Source: an uncultured Bacteroidales bacterium
Lineage (GTDB): Bacteria > Bacteroidota > Bacteroidia > Bacteroidales > Bacteroidaceae
Assembly (NCBI GenBank): GCA_937901185.1
Contig: CALCHR010000187.1
Span: forward strand, 1 to 45,490
Length of the DNA: 45,490 nt
Direction: 5' to 3'
Made by a program: the position numbers and the translations under genes. The notes below the pieces were generated by a model, which saw only the letters and a program-made list of their open reading frames with translations, had not been told where the DNA came from and made no database searches. This document shows, piece after piece, positions 43,543 to 45,490 of the stretch (the first letter of the stretch is position 1; each line of letters begins with the position of its first letter).

Positions 43543-44610
43543 TTAGTGCATAGCTTCAAATTCCTTCATACACTCTACGAGGGCCTTAACGCCTTCAACT
43601 GGCATTGCGTTGTAGCAAGAAGCACGGAAACCTCCCACAGAACGGTGTCCTTTAATTCCGGACATACCTTTGGATTGAGCAAATTTTAAGAAATCGGCTT
43701 CAAGTTCTTTGTATTCATCGTTCATCACAAAGCAGATGTTCATCAATGAGCGGTCTTCCTTCGCTGCTGTACCGCGGAACAATTTGTTGCGGTCAATTTC
43801 TGCATATAGTATAGAGGCACGCTCTTCAGCTCTGCGTTTCATCTCTGCTACGCCTCCTTGTGCCTTAATCCATTTAAGATTTTGAAGTGCACAATAGATG
43901 GGTACAACAGGTGGGGTATTGAACATAGAACCTTTGTCTACATGGGTGCGATAGTCAAGCATAGTAGGAATAGGACGACTTACTTTTCCAAGAAGTTCGT
44001 CCTTTATGATTACAAAGGTTACACCTGCCATAGAAAGATTTTTTTGGGCACCACCATAGATAACTCCATATTTGCTAACATCAATGGGACGAGAGAATAT
44101 GTCGGACGACATATCGGCTACCAAGGGTACGGGAGAGGTAAGATCTTCATGAAGTTCAGTTCCGTAGATGGTGTTATTGGTGGTGATGTGGAAATAGTCA
44201 GCATCTGCGGGCACTTCATAGTCTTTTGGTATGAACGTATAGTTGGCATCGGCAGATGAGGCTACTTCAACGACCTCTCCAAAAAGTTTAGCTTCTTTCA
44301 AAGCTTTTTTAGCCCAAACACCAGTGTTGAGATAGGCTGCTTTTTTCTCTAATAGATTGTAAGGAACCATGCAGAACTCTAAGCTAGCGCCTCCTCCTAC
44401 AAATAAAACACTATAACCTTCCGGGATATTTAGAAGTTCCTTAAATAAAGCCTGGGCTTCATCCATTACCGCTTGAAACTCTTTGGTTCTGTGGCTGATT
44501 TCCATTAAGGATAAACCCATACCCTGGAATTCAACGCAAGCCTCAGCTGTTGCTTTCATTACTTCTTGCGGGAGAATAGAAGGGCCCGCACCAAAATTGT
44601 ATACTTTCAT
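43543..44610 (-). CDS. serC: Phosphoserine aminotransferase
   Basis: The 355-residue class V aminotransferase carries out the second step of serine synthesis and also serves pyridoxal phosphate synthesis. The start VYNFGAGPSILPQEV is diagnostic. LFVGGGASLEF near residue 70 binds the cofactor phosphate. VIYGGAQKNLSMAGVTFVI near 185 contains the PLP lysine. The ending GIKGHRSVGGFRASCYNAMP is strongly conserved. It is the first gene of the serine operon; a weak promoter candidate lies about 70-95 bases upstream. Confidence 0.96.
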   Translation of the reverse strand: MKVYNFGAGPSILPQEVMKATAEACVEFQGMGLSLMEISHRTKEFQAVMDEAQALFKELLNIPEGYSVLFVGGGASLEFCMVPYNLLEKKAAYLNTGVWAKKALKEAKLFGEVVEVASSADANYTFIPKDYEVPADADYFHITTNNTIYGTELHEDLTSPVPLVADMSSDIFSRPIDVSKYGVIYGGAQKNLSMAGVTFVIIKDELLGKVSRPIPTMLDYRTHVDKGSMFNTPPVVPIYCALQNLKWIKAQGGVAEMKRRAEERASILYAEIDRNKLFRGTAAKEDRSLMNICFVMNDEYKELEADFLKFAQSKGMSGIKGHRSVGGFRASCYNAMPVEGVKALVECMKEFEAMH

Positions 44611-44676
44611 AGAATTAAATTATTAGAATGGTTGTTTATAATGTACATTGCGAAATTGCATAAAATATGTTAGTTG

Positions 44677-44705
44677 TAAAAATAAAAAGATATGTTATAA
44701 TCAAA
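44677..44705 (-). promoter_or_regulatory. Weak promoter candidate of serC
   Basis: On the minus strand TTTG (complement of 44702-44705), 17 bases, then TATTTTTA, one mismatch from TAnnTTTG. The spacing is two bases short of the usual 19, so support is limited. Confidence 0.3.
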
Positions 44706-44773
44706 GGTGAAAAGGTGATTGTATGTATATACTAGAAATTTGTGAAGAACCAGCTATTTTAAATCTAATTTTA

Positions 44774-44797
44774 TTTTATCTTTTTATAAAGATAAAA
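44774..44797. repeat. AT-rich hairpin beside the hairpin cassette
   Basis: A ten-base-pair stem TTTTATCTTT / AAAGATAAAA (44774-44783 with 44788-44797) has a TTAT loop. It lacks the AT-ends and ATC spacer of the arrays to the right, so it is probably not part of them. It may act as a boundary terminator. The rest of 44611-44820 shows no gene. Confidence 0.5.
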
Positions 44798-44823
44798 GCA
44801 ATAAAAATGCTCAGAAGATAACA

Positions 44824-44926
44824 ATACAGAGCCGACCTCGGTCGGCTCTGTATATCATATTTCAGTTTTACTGAAATATATCATACTGCCTATGGCAGTA
44901 TATCATATCGTCCGTCAGGACGATAT
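44824..44926 (+). repeat. Left array of four hairpins with ATC spacers
   Basis: Hairpins: 44824-44853 (13-pair stem, CTCG loop), 44857-44879 (10 pairs, TTT loop), 44883-44901 (8 pairs, TAT loop), 44905-44926 (9 pairs, GTCA loop). All stems are perfect, differ in core sequence (GAGCCGAC, TTTCAGT, ACTGCC, TCGTCC), and begin and end with AT. Each is followed by exactly ATC. Confidence 0.92.
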
Positions 44927-44970
44927 ATCATTTTTATTATTCTCATTTTACATAATCAGGATTTATAAAA

Positions 44971-44977
44971 AAAGGAG
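44971..44977 (+). promoter_or_regulatory. Strong Shine-Dalgarno site
   Basis: AAAGGAG lies eight bases before the ATG at 44986. Such a perfect site is not seen before the neighbouring Bacteroides-type genes. Confidence 0.85.
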
Positions 44978-44985
44978 ATGCTGTT

Positions 44986-45336
44986 ATGAGCGACAATAAA
45001 CTTCTTGATTTGTCTTTCGATTTTTCTGTAACCATAGTTAACCTTGTGGATAATATAAAGGTTCCCAAGAGTTCTTATATGACAACACAGCTTGCCCGTG
45101 CAGCAACCTCTGTGGGTGCAAATATTTATGAAGCCCAATATGCACAGAGCAGAAAAGATTTTGTGGCAAAGCTGGAAATAGCACTGAAAGAATCAAACGA
45201 GACAAACTATTGGCTCAGGCTTATGTATAAAACAAATCGCATAGACAAGAAAACCTATGATGAAGCCCAAAAAATGTGCGGAAATATCCGCAGGCTTCTT
45301 ATAGCCTCTTGCAAAACGGCAAAAGATAATTCGTAA
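44986..45336 (+). CDS. Four-helix-bundle protein of the 23S rRNA intervening-sequence family
   Basis: The 116-residue, all-helical protein matches the 23S rRNA intervening-sequence protein (IVP, PF05635-like) family. The conserved ARAATSVGANIYEAQYA lies at about residues 42-58 and KLEIALKESNETNYWLRL near 66-83, followed by a C-terminal helix with MCGNIRRLLIAS. Family members form pentameric, positively charged bundles, and the related Avd proteins of diversity-generating retroelements bind nucleic acid and a reverse transcriptase. No reverse transcriptase is in the window, and the gene is not in an rRNA. A role in binding the flanking hairpins, as RNA or single-stranded DNA, is inference. Codon use and the Shine-Dalgarno site suggest a Firmicutes origin. 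Confidence 0.88.
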   Translation: MSDNKLLDLSFDFSVTIVNLVDNIKVPKSSYMTTQLARAATSVGANIYEAQYAQSRKDFVAKLEIALKESNETNYWLRLMYKTNRIDKKTYDEAQKMCGNIRRLLIASCKTAKDNS

Positions 45337-45362
45337 TGACAATTCATTTTAAGTTAAACAAA

Positions 45363-45393
45363 AGGAGCAGGGTCATCTGCTCCTGATTTTTTT
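45363..45393 (+). terminator. Terminator of the four-helix-bundle gene
   Basis: AGGAGCAG / CTGCTCCT (45363-45370 with 45377-45384) with a six-base loop, then GATTTTTTT. It differs from the array hairpins by lacking AT ends and by its T run. Confidence 0.92.
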
Positions 45394-45399
45394 AATGAT

Positions 45400-45490
45400 A
45401 TATCGCTGCGCGATATGATATAGAGCTACGCTCCATGATATATCTGACACCGTCAGATATGATATACCGAGCCGAAAATCGGCTCGGTAT
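45400..45490 (+). repeat. Right array of four hairpins with GAT spacers
   Basis: Hairpins: 45400-45416 (7 pairs, TGC loop), 45420-45436 (7 pairs with one A-C mismatch, TAC loop), 45440-45460 (9 pairs, ACC loop), 45464-45490 (12 pairs, AAA loop). Each begins and ends with AT and is preceded by exactly GAT, the reverse complement of the left spacer. The last one ends at the window edge. Confidence 0.92.

Larger units (their letters stand above)
44824..45490 (+). mobile_element. Putative hairpin-array / four-helix-bundle element
   Basis: A gene with its own ribosome-binding site and terminator is enclosed by two hairpin arrays that mirror each other. The terminal hairpins (44824-44853 and 45464-45490) are near-copies (ATAC-A/C-GAGCCGA). 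The boundary on the left is sharp; on the right it coincides with the window end and may run further. Translation signals differ from those of the neighbours. No transposase is present, so mobility is inferred from layout only. Confidence 0.5.

Noticed and set aside
44956..45138. 60-residue minus-strand frame across the four-helix-bundle gene
   Set aside because: It is antisense to a conserved protein that has its own ribosome-binding site and terminator.
44824..45490. CRISPR array at the right end
   Set aside because: The repeated parts are only AT ends and 3-base spacers; the variable parts are self-complementary hairpins rather than unique spacers, and no cas genes are nearby.

Overview
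The window is a chromosomal segment of a Bacteroidales bacterium, most likely a gut Bacteroides. The signs are a SprA/Sov translocon gene directly downstream of ruvA, promoters of the Bacteroides type (TTTG, 19 bases, TAnnTTTG), near absence of Shine-Dalgarno sites, an anaerobic sulfatase-maturase, a GH29 fucosidase, nagB, an M60-like mucinase and the gene order serC-serA-DUF1015. No phage, IS transposase, CRISPR array, tRNA or rRNA gene was seen.

Layout. 1-412 is non-coding and repeat-rich. 413-2293 is an RlhA-like U32 protein. 2566-11479 (minus) holds a GT-D-like putative glycosyltransferase, the 2459-residue SprA and RuvA. 11567-12871 (minus) is an alpha-L-fucosidase, followed by the RNase P RNA gene on the plus strand. 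13662-26192 is one long minus-strand surface-polysaccharide block. In transcription order it reads WecA-like initiating transferase, Wzx flippase, acyltransferase, Wzy-like polymerase, GT2, GT4, LicD-like, a secreted protein, WecG/TagA glycosyltransferase, nucleotidyltransferase-like protein and a second secreted protein. A terminator-like hairpin sits just after its probable promoter. 26697-28813 (minus) holds the sulfatase-maturase and nagB. 29067-33317 (plus) is a two-gene unit of a secreted leucine-rich-repeat protein and an M60-like metalloprotease. 33502-40101 (plus) is mainly housekeeping: DUF2520 protein, KdsC-like, Maf, YciO/TsaC-like, a lipoprotein, a fused NfnA-NfnB-type oxidoreductase, a DUF486 membrane protein and a TtcA-like PP-loop protein. 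40248-44610 (minus) is RNase Z, DUF1015, SerA and SerC.

How the parts may work together. Three secreted proteins (13662-15749, 17639-19066, 29067-30587) end in short beta-rich tails that resemble type IX secretion C-terminal sorting domains, and SprA, the outer-membrane translocon of that system, is encoded in the same window. Two of the three lie inside the polysaccharide operon. This suggests, without proving, that secreted cargo and a surface glycan are co-expressed.

The most unusual structure is at the right end (44824-45490). A small four-helix-bundle gene of the 23S rRNA intervening-sequence-protein family has its own strong Shine-Dalgarno site and its own terminator. It lies between two arrays of four hairpins each. 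The stems differ, but every hairpin starts and ends with AT. Spacers are exactly three bases, always ATC on the left and always GAT on the right, so the two arrays are mirror images. The two outermost hairpins are near-copies of each other. It looks like a compact, horizontally acquired element, possibly from Firmicutes, and it may continue past the window.
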